From Sphingomonas phyllosphaerae (GTDB lineage: Bacteria > Pseudomonadota > Alphaproteobacteria > Sphingomonadales > Sphingomonadaceae): a DNA stretch of 64,000 nt. Each line of letters opens with the position of its first letter. Within the stretch, counting starts at the first letter, position 1. The notes beneath the pieces are model-generated. The model did no database searches. It saw nothing but the letters and a program-made list of their open reading frames with translations, and was not told the DNA's origin. The position numbers and the translations under genes are program-made. Shown here one piece after another: positions 25,201-34,348 of the stretch. The DNA is taken from contig JAQIJC010000001.1 of assembly GCA_036946405.1 (NCBI GenBank), positions 2,425,001 through 2,489,000 of the forward strand, in the 5' to 3' direction.

Positions 25201-26426
25201 ATCTGCACTCCCAGCGCTTCGGCGACGGTGAAGATGTCCTTGTCGCCGCGGCCGCAGAGGTTGGCGAGGATGATCGAATCTGCCGGCATTTCCTTGGCTT
25301 TGCGCGCGACGGCGGCGATCGCGTGCGACGGTTCGAGCGCGGGGATGATGCCTTCGGTCCGGCACAGCAGCTGGAAGGCGTCGAGCGCCTCGCGGTCGGT
25401 GACGGCGGTATAGTCGACGCGGCCGCTGTCCTTCAGCCACGCATGTTCGGGGCCGATGCCGGGATAGTCGAGGCCAGCCGAGATCGAATGCCCCTCGGTG
25501 ATCTGGCCGTCGTCGTCCTGCAACAGATAGGTCTTGTTGCCGTGGAGCACGCCCGGGAAGCCGCCGGCGAGGCTGGCGGCGTGCTTGGCCTCCAGCCCTT
25601 CGCCCGCCGCTTCCACGCCGAGCATCTTCACATCGGCATCGTCGAGGAACGGGTGGAACAGCCCGATCGCGTTCGATCCGCCGCCGATCGCCGCGACGAG
25701 CAGGTCGGGGAGGCGACCGGTGCGATCGAGCAGTTGCGTGCGCGCCTCGCGACCGATCACGCTCTGGAAGTCGCGCACCAGCTCCGGATAGGGATGCGGG
25801 CCGGCGGCGGTGCCGATGATGTAGAAGGTGTCGTGGACGTTGGCGACCCAGTCGCGCAGCGCCTCGTTCATCGCATCCTTCAGCGTGCGCGCGCCGCTTT
25901 CGACCGCGCGCACTTCGGCACCGAGCAGCTTCATGCGGAAGACGTTCGGCTGCTGCCGCTCGACGTCCTTGGCGCCCATGTAGATCACGCACGGCAGCCC
26001 GAAGCGCGCGCAGACCGTGGCGGTGGCGACGCCGTGCTGGCCGGCGCCGGTTTCGGCGATGATCCGCGTCTTGCCCATGCGGATCGCGAGCAGGATCTGG
26101 CCGATGCAATTGTTGATCTTGTGCGCGCCGGTGTGGTTCAGCTCGTCGCGCTTGAACCAGACCTGTGCGCCCATCCCGTCGGGCGCGCTGTCGCGCAGCG
26201 TGTCGGTCAGCCGCTCGGCGTAGTAGAGCGGCGAGGGGCGGCCGACATAATGTTCCAGCAAATCGTCGAACTGCGCGGCGAAGGCCGGATCCTCCTTGGC
26301 GGCGCGATACTCGCGCTCGAGGTCGAGGATCAGCGGCATCAGCGTTTCGGAGACATAACGGCCGCCATAGGGGCCGAAATGCCCGCGCTCGTCCGGCTGC
26401 GCGCGGAAGGAATTGGGTGCGTTCAT
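25197..26426 (-). CDS. trpB: tryptophan synthase beta chain
   Basis: TrpB (409 residues) is the PLP enzyme that joins indole and serine to give tryptophan. The PLP lysine is Lys103 in [15 protein letters not shown]; the phosphate-binding GGGSNA and the activation region AETGAGQHG are intact. The N-terminus [12 protein letters not shown] is standard. The ATG at 26426 overlaps the trpF stop by 4 bp (ATGA). A longer in-frame extension upstream lies inside trpF and is not coding. Confidence 0.98.
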   Translation of the reverse strand: MNAPNSFRAQPDERGHFGPYGGRYVSETLMPLILDLEREYRAAKEDPAFAAQFDDLLEHYVGRPSPLYYAERLTDTLRDSAPDGMGAQVWFKRDELNHTGAHKINNCIGQILLAIRMGKTRIIAETGAGQHGVATATVCARFGLPCVIYMGAKDVERQQPNVFRMKLLGAEVRAVESGARTLKDAMNEALRDWVANVHDTFYIIGTAAGPHPYPELVRDFQSVIGREARTQLLDRTGRLPDLLVAAIGGGSNAIGLFHPFLDDADVKMLGVEAAGEGLEAKHAASLAGGFPGVLHGNKTYLLQDDDGQITEGHSISAGLDYPGIGPEHAWLKDSGRVDYTAVTDREALDAFQLLCRTEGIIPALEPSHAIAAVARKAKEMPADSIILANLCGRGDKDIFTVAEALGVQI

Positions 26427-27061
26427 GATGCGGAAACCCGTTGCAGGAAGGCGGCGATTTTGTCCACGTCCTTGACGCCGGGCGCGGACTCGACGCCCGA
26501 CGAAACGTCGACCAGCGGCGCGCGGGTCCGCGCGATCGCCTCGGCGACGTTGGCGGGGTCGAGCCCGCCGGACAGCGCCCAGGGAAGCGCGTGGCGGAAG
26601 CCGTCGAGCAATTGCCAGTCGAAGCGGACGCCCATGCCGCCGGGCAGCGTGGCGCCCTCCGGGGTCTTGGCGTCGTAGAGCAGGCGGTCGGCGGCATCGC
26701 TGTAGGCGGATGCGGCGGCGAGGTCGGCGCGGGTCTTTACCGCGATTGCCGCCCATGTCTCGCGTGCTGACAGGCGGCGCAGCGCGGCGACGCGGGCGGG
26801 CGTGGTCTTGTGGAGCTGGATCGCGTCGAGCTTGCCGGCCGCGATGGTCGCGGCGAGCAGCTCGTCGTCCGGGTCGACGAACACGCCGACCTTGCGGACG
26901 TGCGCCGGGACGCGCGTCGCCAGCTCGGCGAGGCGGTCGAGCGTCAGGTGGCGCGGCGAGGGCGGGAAGACGACGAAGCCGACGTGGCTCGCGCCGCCCT
27001 TCAGCGCGGCGTCGAGCGTCTCGGGAGTCGAGAGGCCGCAGATCTTGGCGGTGACGGGCAT
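26423..27061 (-). CDS. trpF: phosphoribosylanthranilate isomerase
   Basis: TrpF (212 residues) performs the Amadori rearrangement of N-(5-phosphoribosyl)anthranilate. KICGLSTPE holds the catalytic cysteine, [11 protein letters not shown] the substrate loop, and the C-terminal [15 protein letters not shown] followed by [14 protein letters not shown] closes the barrel with the general acid Asp. It follows pyrF by 42 bp and overlaps trpB. trpC, trpD and trpE are not in the window. Confidence 0.97.
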   Translation of the reverse strand: MPVTAKICGLSTPETLDAALKGGASHVGFVVFPPSPRHLTLDRLAELATRVPAHVRKVGVFVDPDDELLAATIAAGKLDAIQLHKTTPARVAALRRLSARETWAAIAVKTRADLAAASAYSDAADRLLYDAKTPEGATLPGGMGVRFDWQLLDGFRHALPWALSGGLDPANVAEAIARTRAPLVDVSSGVESAPGVKDVDKIAAFLQRVSAS

Positions 27062-27103
27062 CGCGCGGCTTTAGGCGCTTGCCCGCACCCTGCCAATATC
27101 GCG

Positions 27104-27781
27104 TTAGAGCGTGGCGGCGATCGCGCGGGCGGCGGCGTCGGGGTCTTCGGCCTGCGTGATCGGGCGACCGATCACCAGCATCGATGCGCCGCGGTCGATC
27201 GCCATCCGCGGGGTGACGACGCGCTTCTGGTCGCCGACCTCACCGTCGGCGGGGCGGACGCCGGGGACGACGAAATAGCCCTTCGGCCACGCGGCGTGCG
27301 CGGCCTTCACCTCGGCGCCCGAGCAGACGATGCCGTCGAGCCCCGCTTCGCGCGCCAGTTCGGCGAGGCGCAGGACATGGTCGTGCGCGCTGCCGGCAAC
27401 GCCGGTTGCGGCGAGATCGTCCTCGTCGAGACTGGTGAGCATCGTCACCGCGACGACCTTGGTCGAGGGATGCGCGGCGGCCTTGGCATCCTCCAGCATC
27501 GCACGCCCGCCGCTGGCGTGAACGGTCAGCACCGCCGGGGCGAGCCCCGCAAGCGACTGCACCGCCTTGGCGACGGTATTGGGGATGTCGTGGAGCTTGA
27601 GGTCGAGGAAGACGGGCAGGCCAATCTCCTCCATCGCGCGGACGCCCGAGGGCCCGTGTGCGCAGAAGAACTCCAGCCCCAGCTTGATGCCGCCGACATG
27701 GTGGCGGACCTTTTGCGCCAGCGCGCGGGCACGATCGAGATCGGGCGTGTCGAGGGCGACGAAGATGCGGTTGGCCATCAT
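27104..27781 (-). CDS. pyrF: orotidine 5'-phosphate decarboxylase
   Basis: PyrF (225 residues) converts OMP to UMP in pyrimidine synthesis. The catalytic tetrad region [13 protein letters not shown] (Asp60, Lys62, Asp65), the VTMLTS segment and the C-terminal phosphate-binding VIGRPITQA are clear. Translation may begin at 27781 or at the adjacent ATG 27778; both overlap the stop of the upstream lapA-like gene. It precedes trpF in what appears to be one transcript. Confidence 0.96.
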   Translation of the reverse strand: MMANRIFVALDTPDLDRARALAQKVRHHVGGIKLGLEFFCAHGPSGVRAMEEIGLPVFLDLKLHDIPNTVAKAVQSLAGLAPAVLTVHASGGRAMLEDAKAAAHPSTKVVAVTMLTSLDEDDLAATGVAGSAHDHVLRLAELAREAGLDGIVCSGAEVKAAHAAWPKGYFVVPGVRPADGEVGDQKRVVTPRMAIDRGASMLVIGRPITQAEDPDAAARAIAATL

Positions 27782-28095
27782 TCGGCTCCGGTCGGGGGGG
27801 CCGCGGGCGGCATGTAAGGGGTCGGCGTTTCGATCCCGCGCACGGCGGCGAGCGCGCTCTCCGTCGCGCGCTCCGCGGCGGTCAGCCGCTGGCGCAGGCG
27901 GAAGCGCACCCAATGCTGGTAGATCAGCGTCGGCACGAAGCCGAGCAGGAAGGTGACCAGCAGCAGCAGCGGCAGATTCACCTCCGCGACCAGCCCGCCG
28001 AACAGCTGGATGGTGACATTGGTCCAGTTGCCGAACGTGAACACCGCGGCGACGAACGCCAGCAGCGACCAGAACAGGATCTTGAGAAACTGCAT
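27778..28095 (-). CDS. LapA-domain (DUF1049) inner-membrane protein
   Basis: A 105-residue protein with two membrane helices (residues 3-22 and about 38-60) separated by a short turn, then a charged cytoplasmic helix, matching DUF1049/LapA. In E. coli, LapA works with LapB in controlling LPS assembly through LpxC turnover. Since LPS genes appear to be missing from the usual place in this genome, the role here may differ. The FTFGNWTNVTIQLFGG segment is family-typical. It heads the pyrF-trp-accD series and overlaps pyrF. Confidence 0.85.
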   Translation of the reverse strand: MQFLKILFWSLLAFVAAVFTFGNWTNVTIQLFGGLVAEVNLPLLLLVTFLLGFVPTLIYQHWVRFRLRQRLTAAERATESALAAVRGIETPTPYMPPAAPPTGAE

Positions 28096-28140
28096 GACCG
28101 GTACGCTAGCAGGGTCGGCGGTATTTTCCAGTCCGACCGG

Positions 28141-29439
28141 TCACCGCGGCAGTGTCGCCTTGGGAAAGCCGCGCCACACGTCGTCATAGTCGAGCTGCAT
28201 GGTTGGCGAAGTTTGGGCCCAGGCGGTGGTGCGCACGACGTGGCGGCTTTCGAACATGAACGCCATCGTTCCGTCGATTTTTACCGGCTTCAAGTCGCTT
28301 GCGACGGCTTTCTCATAGCTCGCCTGATCTGGGCCATGGCCGTTCATCTGGTTGTGCAGGCTGGCGCCGCCGGGGACGAAACCGCCGCCTTCCTTGGCGT
28401 CATAGGCGCCGGCGATCAGGCCCATGAACTCGCTCATGACGTTGCGGTGGAACCACGGCGGGCGGAACGTGCCCTCTGCGACCATCCAACGCGGCGGGAA
28501 GATCACGAAGTCGCAATTGGCGGTGCCCGGGGTGTCGCTCGGCGATGTCAGCACGGTGAAGATCGAGGGGTCGGGGTGGTCGAACGACACGGTGTTGATC
28601 GCGTTGAATCGTTTTAGATCATAGCGATACGGCACGAGGTTGCCGTGCCATGCCACCACGTCGAATGGCGAGTGGTCGAGCTTGGTTTGCCACAGCCCGC
28701 CCTGAAATTTCTGGATGACCGCGCAGGGCTTGTCGTGGTCCTCGAACCACGCCGTGGGTGTCTCGAAGTCGCGCGGGTTGGCGAGTCCGTTTGCGCCGAT
28801 CGGGCCGAGGTCGGGGAGACGGAAAGGCGCGCCGTAGTTTTCGAGAACATAGCCGCGTGCACGCCCGTTGTTGGCGAGGCGGACGCGGAAGCGTACCCCG
28901 CGCGGGATTACCGCGATCTGGAGCGGCGCGAGGTCGAGCCGCCCCAGTTCGGTGTCGATCGTCAGCGCGCCCTCCTGCGGCACGATCAGCAGCTCGCCAT
29001 CCGCCGAAAAGAAGGCGCGATCCATGTCGGCGGTCGCGACATAGAGATGGATCGCGACGCCGGTCTGCTCGGCGACGCTGCCGTTGCCGCCGTAGGTGAC
29101 GAGGCCGTCGAGCCAGTCGGTCGCTGCATCGGGCCATGGCAATGGGTCCCAGCGCATCCGGTTGGGCGAGGGGGGCGTGTCGAAGGGCGCGGCGCGCAGA
29201 TGCGGTGCGCCATCGTAGCGGGTGAAGGCGGGGTGCTGCGCGGTCGGGCGGAGGCGGTAGAGCCAGCTGCGGCGGTTCTCGTGGCGTGGGGCTGTGAAGG
29301 CGGTGCCGGAGAGTTGTTCGGTATAGAGGCCGAACGGGACGTGCTGCGGCGAGTTGCGACCGACCGGGAGCGCGCCGGGGACAGCCTCGGTCGAGACGTT
29401 GTTGCCGAAGCCGGGGTGGTAGCGGGGCGTTTCGGTCAT
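28141..29439 (-). CDS. hmgA: homogentisate 1,2-dioxygenase
   Basis: HmgA (432 residues) opens the ring of homogentisate to maleylacetoacetate using Fe(II). The opening [13 protein letters not shown] and [16 protein letters not shown] are diagnostic, as is the iron-binding region [20 protein letters not shown] followed by [16 protein letters not shown] stands 6 nt before the ATG. It is the last gene of the phhA-hppD-hmgA unit. The enzymes for the next steps (maleylacetoacetate isomerase, fumarylacetoacetase) and the tyrosine aminotransferase are not in the window. Confidence 0.97.
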   Translation of the reverse strand: MTETPRYHPGFGNNVSTEAVPGALPVGRNSPQHVPFGLYTEQLSGTAFTAPRHENRRSWLYRLRPTAQHPAFTRYDGAPHLRAAPFDTPPSPNRMRWDPLPWPDAATDWLDGLVTYGGNGSVAEQTGVAIHLYVATADMDRAFFSADGELLIVPQEGALTIDTELGRLDLAPLQIAVIPRGVRFRVRLANNGRARGYVLENYGAPFRLPDLGPIGANGLANPRDFETPTAWFEDHDKPCAVIQKFQGGLWQTKLDHSPFDVVAWHGNLVPYRYDLKRFNAINTVSFDHPDPSIFTVLTSPSDTPGTANCDFVIFPPRWMVAEGTFRPPWFHRNVMSEFMGLIAGAYDAKEGGGFVPGGASLHNQMNGHGPDQASYEKAVASDLKPVKIDGTMAFMFESRHVVRTTAWAQTSPTMQLDYDDVWRGFPKATLPR

Positions 29440-29556
29440 GGCTCTCTCCTTTTATCAACCCGCCGGAGCGTCGGACCCGGCCAAGCCGGGCCCTATGCCC
29501 CGGCTGGCCGTAGCGGCCGGGCGCGGGCGCAGATACCTGCGCGTCGCGGTCGACGC

Positions 29557-30615
29557 CTATGCGTCGACCTTGACCACGCCGCGCCGAATTTGATCGAGTT
29601 CGATGCTCTCGAACAATGCCTGGAAGTTGCCGTTGCCGAAGCCCTGATTGCCCTTGCGCTGGATGATCTCGAAGAAGATCGGGCCGACCATATTCTCGGT
29701 GAAGATCTGGAGCAGGATGCCCTCGTCGCCGACGTTGCCGTCGATCAGGATGCGGTTGCGCTTCAGGCGTTCGAGGTCCTCGCCATGGCCGGGGACGCGC
29801 TTGTCGACCAGCTCGTAATAGGTCTCGATCGTGTCCTGCAGCCGCACGCCGCGCGCGCGCAGCTTCTCGACCGTCTCGTAGATATCGTCGGTGGTCAGCG
29901 CGAGGTGCTGGATGCCTTCGCCATTATACTCGCGGATGAATTCCTCGATCTGCGAGGTCTCGTCCTTGCTCTCGTTGAGCGGGATGCGGATCGCGAGGTC
30001 CGGGGCGATCATCGCCTGGCTGAACAGGCCGGTGGCCTTGCCCTTGATGTCGAAGAACTTCTGCTCCTCGAACCCGAACAGCCGACCGTAGAAGCTCGAC
30101 CACGTCCGCATCTCGCCGCGGCGGACGTTGTGGGTGAGGTGGTCGAGAATATCGAGCCCGACATTGTTCTGCTCGGCGGCCTCGCGCCAGCCGGGGACTT
30201 CCTCCCAATCGGCGTAGAGGTCTTCGCCGGCCTTGACGAGATAGAGGTAGCTGCCGCCGATCCCCTCGATCGGGAAGCTGCCGTCGCCGAGCGTGCCGGC
30301 CGATGCGTCGACCGCGGTCGCGCCCTCGGCGAGCGCATGGTCATAGGCGGCCTGCGGATCGGCGACGCGGAACGCCATGCCGCTGGCCGAGGGGCCGTGG
30401 AGCGCGCGGAAATCGGCGGCCTGACCGGTCGGTTCGCGGTTGAGCAACAGGTTGATGCGGCCCTGGACGTAGCGCGTCACCTGCTTGCTCGGGTGCCGGT
30501 GCGCGGCGACGAAGCCCATCTGTTCGAACTGGCCGGCGAGCGTGTCGGGATCGGGCGAGGTGAATTCGCAGAATTCGAAACCGGCGAGGCCGAGCGGATT
30601 GGCGGGATCGGTCAT
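29557..30615 (-). CDS. hppD: 4-hydroxyphenylpyruvate dioxygenase
   Basis: HppD (352 residues) converts 4-hydroxyphenylpyruvate to homogentisate with Fe(II). The two vicinal-oxygen-chelate modules are visible; the iron ligands lie in IQHLALTTDD and in the C-terminal FFEIIQRKGNQGFGNGNFQ, the family's most conserved block. Length is standard for the bacterial enzyme. AAAGG precedes the ATG. Between it and hmgA lie 117 bp containing GC-rich inverted repeats (CCCGGC/GCCGGG) but no gene. Confidence 0.97.
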   Translation of the reverse strand: MTDPANPLGLAGFEFCEFTSPDPDTLAGQFEQMGFVAAHRHPSKQVTRYVQGRINLLLNREPTGQAADFRALHGPSASGMAFRVADPQAAYDHALAEGATAVDASAGTLGDGSFPIEGIGGSYLYLVKAGEDLYADWEEVPGWREAAEQNNVGLDILDHLTHNVRRGEMRTWSSFYGRLFGFEEQKFFDIKGKATGLFSQAMIAPDLAIRIPLNESKDETSQIEEFIREYNGEGIQHLALTTDDIYETVEKLRARGVRLQDTIETYYELVDKRVPGHGEDLERLKRNRILIDGNVGDEGILLQIFTENMVGPIFFEIIQRKGNQGFGNGNFQALFESIELDQIRRGVVKVDA

Positions 30616-30639
30616 GGTCGGGCCTTTCAGGTGAAGGGA

Positions 30640-31491
30640 TTAACGGCGCGCGTGCGCTTGCGTGCCGCGCGTGTAGACGCGGTCATCGGGCAGGATCGTC
30701 TCCGGATCGTGATCCGGCTGGCCTTCCAGCTCGGCGTAAAGCGGCGCGAAATCGGTGTTGAGCGTCTGGTCGAGCAGGTCCTCGAAGCTGTCGATGACGA
30801 AGTAGCTCTGCTGGAAATCGTCGATCCGGTAGCGGGTGCGCATGACGCGCTTCAGGTCGAAGCCGATGCGGTTGGGCGAGGCGTCGTCGAGCGCGAAGAT
30901 CGATTCGGACCGCGAGGAGACGATGCCGGCGCCGTAGAGCGCGAGGCCGTCGCCGGCGCGCACCAGCCCGAATTCGACGGTGTACCAGTAGAGCCGCGAC
31001 AGGCGATCGATCGCGCCCATCGCCGCGGCGCGCTGCCCGCCTTGCCCGTAAGCCTGCATATAGTCTGCGAAGACCGGATTGGCGAGCAACGGGACGTGGC
31101 CGAACACGTCGTGGAAGACGTCGGGCTCCTGAAGATAGTCGAGCTGGTCGGGGCGGCGGATGAAATTGCCCGAGACGAAACGGCGATTGGCGAGATGGTC
31201 GAAGAAGACATCGTCGGGGACGAGGCCGGGGACCGCGACGACCTGCCACCCGGTCGCCTTCATCAGCCGCTCGGAGAGTTCGTCGAAATCGGGGATGCCG
31301 GGCTTCGACAGGCGGAGCACGTCGAGGCCGGCGGTGAATTCAGGGGTGACGCGACCGGGGAGCATCGCGATCTGGCGCGCGAACAACGTGTCCCAGGTGG
31401 CGTGTTCCTCGGCGGTGTACGCGTCCCAGCCTTGCGGGATCGTCCAGTCGGCGGCGGCGCCCTCGGGCCGGATCAGCGCTGTGTCTGCCAT
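30640..31491 (-). CDS. phhA: phenylalanine 4-monooxygenase
   Basis: PhhA (283 residues) hydroxylates phenylalanine to tyrosine with tetrahydropterin and non-heme iron. The iron ligands are His127 and His132 in FHDVFGHVPLL and Glu173 in YTVEFGLV. The start at 31491 (MADTALIRPEG) gives the usual bacterial length; a longer in-frame start at 31521 would run into the control region shared with the divergent Lrp gene. It begins the Phe/Tyr degradation unit. Confidence 0.96.
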   Translation of the reverse strand: MADTALIRPEGAAADWTIPQGWDAYTAEEHATWDTLFARQIAMLPGRVTPEFTAGLDVLRLSKPGIPDFDELSERLMKATGWQVVAVPGLVPDDVFFDHLANRRFVSGNFIRRPDQLDYLQEPDVFHDVFGHVPLLANPVFADYMQAYGQGGQRAAAMGAIDRLSRLYWYTVEFGLVRAGDGLALYGAGIVSSRSESIFALDDASPNRIGFDLKRVMRTRYRIDDFQQSYFVIDSFEDLLDQTLNTDFAPLYAELEGQPDHDPETILPDDRVYTRGTQAHARR

Positions 31492-31586
31492 GACGGCACG
31501 ATCGCATATGGGCGCGATCAATGCTTATCAGAATGACGGCGTCCAAGGCTTTCGGTGAAACGGATGAGGCGTTAGGATGCCGTTTC

Positions 31587-32057
31587 ATGAACCAGATCGA
31601 TCAACTCGATGCCATCGACCGCCGGATCGTTTCGGCGTTGCAGGAGGATGGGACGCTAAGCAACGCCGATCTGGCGCAGCGCGTCGGGGCGTCGTCGGCA
31701 TCGTGCTGGCGCCGGGTCAAGGCGCTGGAGGCGGCGGGGGTGCTGACGCGGACGGTGCGGCTGGTCGATCCGGCGGCGGTCGGGCGCGGGGTCAACGTGC
31801 TGTGCAACGTGCGGATGCGCAGCCATGCGGTCGAGGCGCGGCAGGCGTTCGAGGCATTCGTCGACGGGCGTCCGGAGATCGTCGAGAGCTTCTCGATGTC
31901 GGGGGAATGGGATTATCTGCTGCGGATCGTCGTGGCGGATGTCAGCGACTACAATCACTTCCTGATGCAGGTGATGCTGGGGCATCCGTCGGTGGCGGGG
32001 GCGTCGTCACATTTCGCGCTGTCGATGACGAAATATACGACGGCGATTCCGGTGTAG
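31587..32057 (+). CDS. Lrp/AsnC family regulator next to phhA
   Basis: A 156-residue Lrp-type regulator: N-terminal winged helix-turn-helix (LDAIDRRIVSALQEDG, LSNADLAQRVGASSASCWRRVKALEAAGV), then an effector-binding RAM domain with GEWDYLLRIVVADVSDYNHF. Such proteins respond to amino acids. Its divergent position, sharing a 95-bp control region with phhA, makes it the likely phenylalanine/tyrosine-sensing regulator of the cluster and probably of itself. The ATG at 31587 gives the standard Lrp N-terminus; the frame is open further upstream. Confidence 0.93.
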   Translation: MNQIDQLDAIDRRIVSALQEDGTLSNADLAQRVGASSASCWRRVKALEAAGVLTRTVRLVDPAAVGRGVNVLCNVRMRSHAVEARQAFEAFVDGRPEIVESFSMSGEWDYLLRIVVADVSDYNHFLMQVMLGHPSVAGASSHFALSMTKYTTAIPV

Positions 32058-32071
32058 ATCGGGCCACATCA

Positions 32072-32138
32072 CCGTTCGCCCTGAGCTTGTCGAAGGGCGT
32101 GTTTCTGGCACGTGCTTCGACAAGCTCAGCACGAACGG
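32072..32138. repeat. 67-bp extragenic palindrome, copy 1
   Basis: The element starts CCGTTCG and ends CGAACGG, with a 14-bp inner stem TGAGCTTGTCGAAG/CTTCGACAAGCTCA. It lies between the convergent Lrp and trmFO genes. A second copy at 37273-37339 in the opposite orientation matches at 64 of 67 positions by my alignment. Confidence 0.85.
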
Positions 32139-32162
32139 GGTGGTTCGAGGCCGGGGGGCGGC

Positions 32163-33473
32163 TTACGCCGCCAGCCATTCCGCCAGCGCCGAGCGCGCGC
32201 GGTCGGTGTACATCTTCTTGCGATCGGCCTTCTTGGTGCGGCCCGGGATCGGCGGGAAGAGGCCGAAATTGACGTTCATCGGCTGATAGCTGTCCGCCTC
32301 CGCGCCGCCGGTGATGTGCGACAGCAATGCGCCGAGCGCAGTTTCGACCGGGGGCGGCGCGAGCGTCTCGCCGCGTAGCTCCGCGATCGCGAAACGGCCG
32401 GCGAGCAGGCCGATCGAGGCGCTCTCGATATAGCCCTCACAGCCGGTGATCTGCCCGGCGAAGCGGATGTTCGGGCGCGAGTGGAGCCGCAGCGTTTCGT
32501 CGAGCAGCTCGGGCGAGCGCAGGAAGGTGTTGCGGTGCAGCCCGCCGAGTCGAGCGAACTCGGCGTTCTCGAGGCCAGGGATGGTGCGGAACAGCCGGAC
32601 CTGCTCGGCGTGCTTGAGCTTGGTCTGGAAACCGACGATGTTCCAGAGCGTGCCGAGCGCATTGTCCTGGCGGAGCTGGACGCAGGCATAGGGCCAGCGA
32701 CCGGTGCGCGGATCGTCGAGACCGACCCCCTTCATCGGGCCGAAGCGCAAGGTCTCAGGCCCGCGCTCCGCCATCACCTCGATCGGCATACAGCCTTCGA
32801 AATAGGGGACGTTCTCCCACTCGCGATATTCGGTCTTCTCGCCATCGATCAGCGCGGCGACAAAGGCGTGATACTGGTCCTTGTCGAGCGGGCAGTTGAT
32901 GTAATCGGTGCCTTCACCCTTGTTCCAGCGCGACTGGAACCATGCCGTGTCCATGTCGATCGAGTCGCGGTGGACGATTGGGGCGATCGCGTCGAAGAAG
33001 GCGAGCGAGTCGCGGCCGGTCTCGGCGGCGATTTGCTCGGACAGACCCGGCGCGGTGAGCGGGCCGGTGGCGATGATCGCGGGGGTGTCGGGGAGCGTGT
33101 CGATGCGCTCGCGGATGACCGTAATGTTGGCGTGGGCCGCCACCGCCGCCGTCACGCCGGCCGAGAAGCCGTCGCGGTCGACCGCCAGTGCCGAGCCCGC
33201 GGGCACGCGATGCCGGTCGCCTTCGCGCAGGATCAGCGAGCCGAGCGCGCGCAACTCCTGATGAAGCAGGCCGACCGCATTGCTGTCGGCATCGTCGCTG
33301 CGGAAGCTGTTCGAGCAGACCAGCTCGGCGAGGTCTTCGGTGTGGTGAGCGGGGGTGGTGTCGCCGCCGCCGCGCATCTCCGACAGGCGGACCTTGAAGC
33401 CGGCCTCGGCCAATTGCCACGCGGCTTCCGACCCGGCGAGCCCGCCGCCCACGATATGAATGTCGTACGTCAT
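32163..33473 (-). CDS. trmFO: FADH2-oxidizing methylenetetrahydrofolate--tRNA-(uracil-54-C5)-methyltransferase
   Basis: TrmFO (436 residues) forms ribothymidine at position 54 of tRNAs using methylene-THF and FADH2. The N-terminal Rossmann loop is [39 protein letters not shown] is a family marker, as are [11 protein letters not shown] and the C-terminal [14 protein letters not shown]. Length is typical. The gene is divergent from the DUF488 gene with ~60 bp between. Confidence 0.96.
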   Translation of the reverse strand: MTYDIHIVGGGLAGSEAAWQLAEAGFKVRLSEMRGGGDTTPAHHTEDLAELVCSNSFRSDDADSNAVGLLHQELRALGSLILREGDRHRVPAGSALAVDRDGFSAGVTAAVAAHANITVIRERIDTLPDTPAIIATGPLTAPGLSEQIAAETGRDSLAFFDAIAPIVHRDSIDMDTAWFQSRWNKGEGTDYINCPLDKDQYHAFVAALIDGEKTEYREWENVPYFEGCMPIEVMAERGPETLRFGPMKGVGLDDPRTGRWPYACVQLRQDNALGTLWNIVGFQTKLKHAEQVRLFRTIPGLENAEFARLGGLHRNTFLRSPELLDETLRLHSRPNIRFAGQITGCEGYIESASIGLLAGRFAIAELRGETLAPPPVETALGALLSHITGGAEADSYQPMNVNFGLFPPIPGRTKKADRKKMYTDRARSALAEWLAA

Positions 33474-33532
33474 TCCGCGCGGATAGCGGGTGCGCCTTGT
33501 CTTGTCAGCGCCGCGCGACCACCTCGGCGGGC

Positions 33533-33964
33533 ATGACGATCTATACCATCGGGTATGAAGGCGCGACGATGGCCGGGTTCATCGCGGCGTTGCGGGCGGC
33601 AGGCGTACGGCGGGTGATCGATGTGCGGGCACTCCCGCTGTCGCGGCGGCCGGGGTTCTCCAAGTCGCCGTTGGCAGCGTCGCTGCGCGAGGCGGGGATC
33701 GATTATATACACCTGAAGGCGCTCGGGACGCCGAAGCGCGGGCGCGATGCGGCGAAGAAGGGCGACGTCGCGACGCTGACTGCGGTGTATGACGTGCAGC
33801 TCGACTTGCCCGAGGCGCAGGCGCAGGCGGCGCAGATGCTGGCGCTGGCGGATGAGATGCCGAGCGCGCTGCTCTGTTTCGAGCGCGATCCGTGCCATTG
33901 CCACCGGACGTTGTTGTTGCAGGCGGTGGGCGAGGGGCGCGAGGCGGTGGATCTCTACGTCTGA
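33533..33964 (+). CDS. DUF488 family protein
   Basis: A 143-residue protein with the DUF488 pattern: TIYTIGYEG at the N-terminus, the [19 protein letters not shown] loop, and a C-terminal [11 protein letters not shown] motif. The last contains a CxC and resembles metal-binding or anion-binding loops; the function is unknown. The ATG at 33533 is chosen because TIGYEG is the universal start of the family; upstream in-frame codons are not conserved in character. Confidence 0.9.
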   Translation: MTIYTIGYEGATMAGFIAALRAAGVRRVIDVRALPLSRRPGFSKSPLAASLREAGIDYIHLKALGTPKRGRDAAKKGDVATLTAVYDVQLDLPEAQAQAAQMLALADEMPSALLCFERDPCHCHRTLLLQAVGEGREAVDLYV

Positions 33965-33994
33965 TCGTCGCTCCTGCCCGCGCAGGAGTTTTGG

Positions 33995-34348
33995 TCAGCC
34001 GGTGGTGGGGAGCTTGATCGTACCGTCGGGACGGTGGTCGAGCGGGGCGTAGGCGATCACCGTTTCGAGCAGCATCTCGCCGTAGAGATGCGGGAAGAGC
34101 TGTCCGCCGCGCGACTCCTCCCACTTCACCTTGTCGCCATGCGCGGCGAGGTCGACCGCGGCGATGTGCAAATCGGCCTGCCCGGCGAAATGCTTGTCGA
34201 TCGTTTCGGCAAGCTGTTCGGCGGTCGACAGATGAATGTAGCCGTCCGCCACGTCGACCGGCGCGCCCCAGAACCGCCCGTCCCGCTCCAGCGTCGCCAT
34301 CTGTTCGGCGGTCAGGACCTTATAGGCGGTCAGCGGCGTGTCGGTCAT
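33995..34348 (-). CDS. DUF952 family protein
   Basis: A 117-residue soluble protein of the DUF952 family. Visible are AYKVLTAEQ, then DGYIHLSTAEQL with the family's DG(F/Y)IHLS signature, and a C-terminal FPHLYGEM. The fold is thought to resemble ADP-ribosyl-handling enzymes, but the function is unproven. Its ATG overlaps the gyrA stop by 4 bp, so it is translated as the second gene of a gyrA transcript. Confidence 0.9.
   Translation of the reverse strand: MTDTPLTAYKVLTAEQMATLERDGRFWGAPVDVADGYIHLSTAEQLAETIDKHFAGQADLHIAAVDLAAHGDKVKWEESRGGQLFPHLYGEMLLETVIAYAPLDHRPDGTIKLPTTG

Noticed and set aside
28645..31536. 963-codon open frame on the plus strand opposite hmgA-hppD-phhA
   Set aside because: It spans three recognisable genes antisense and the gaps between them; no domain is visible.
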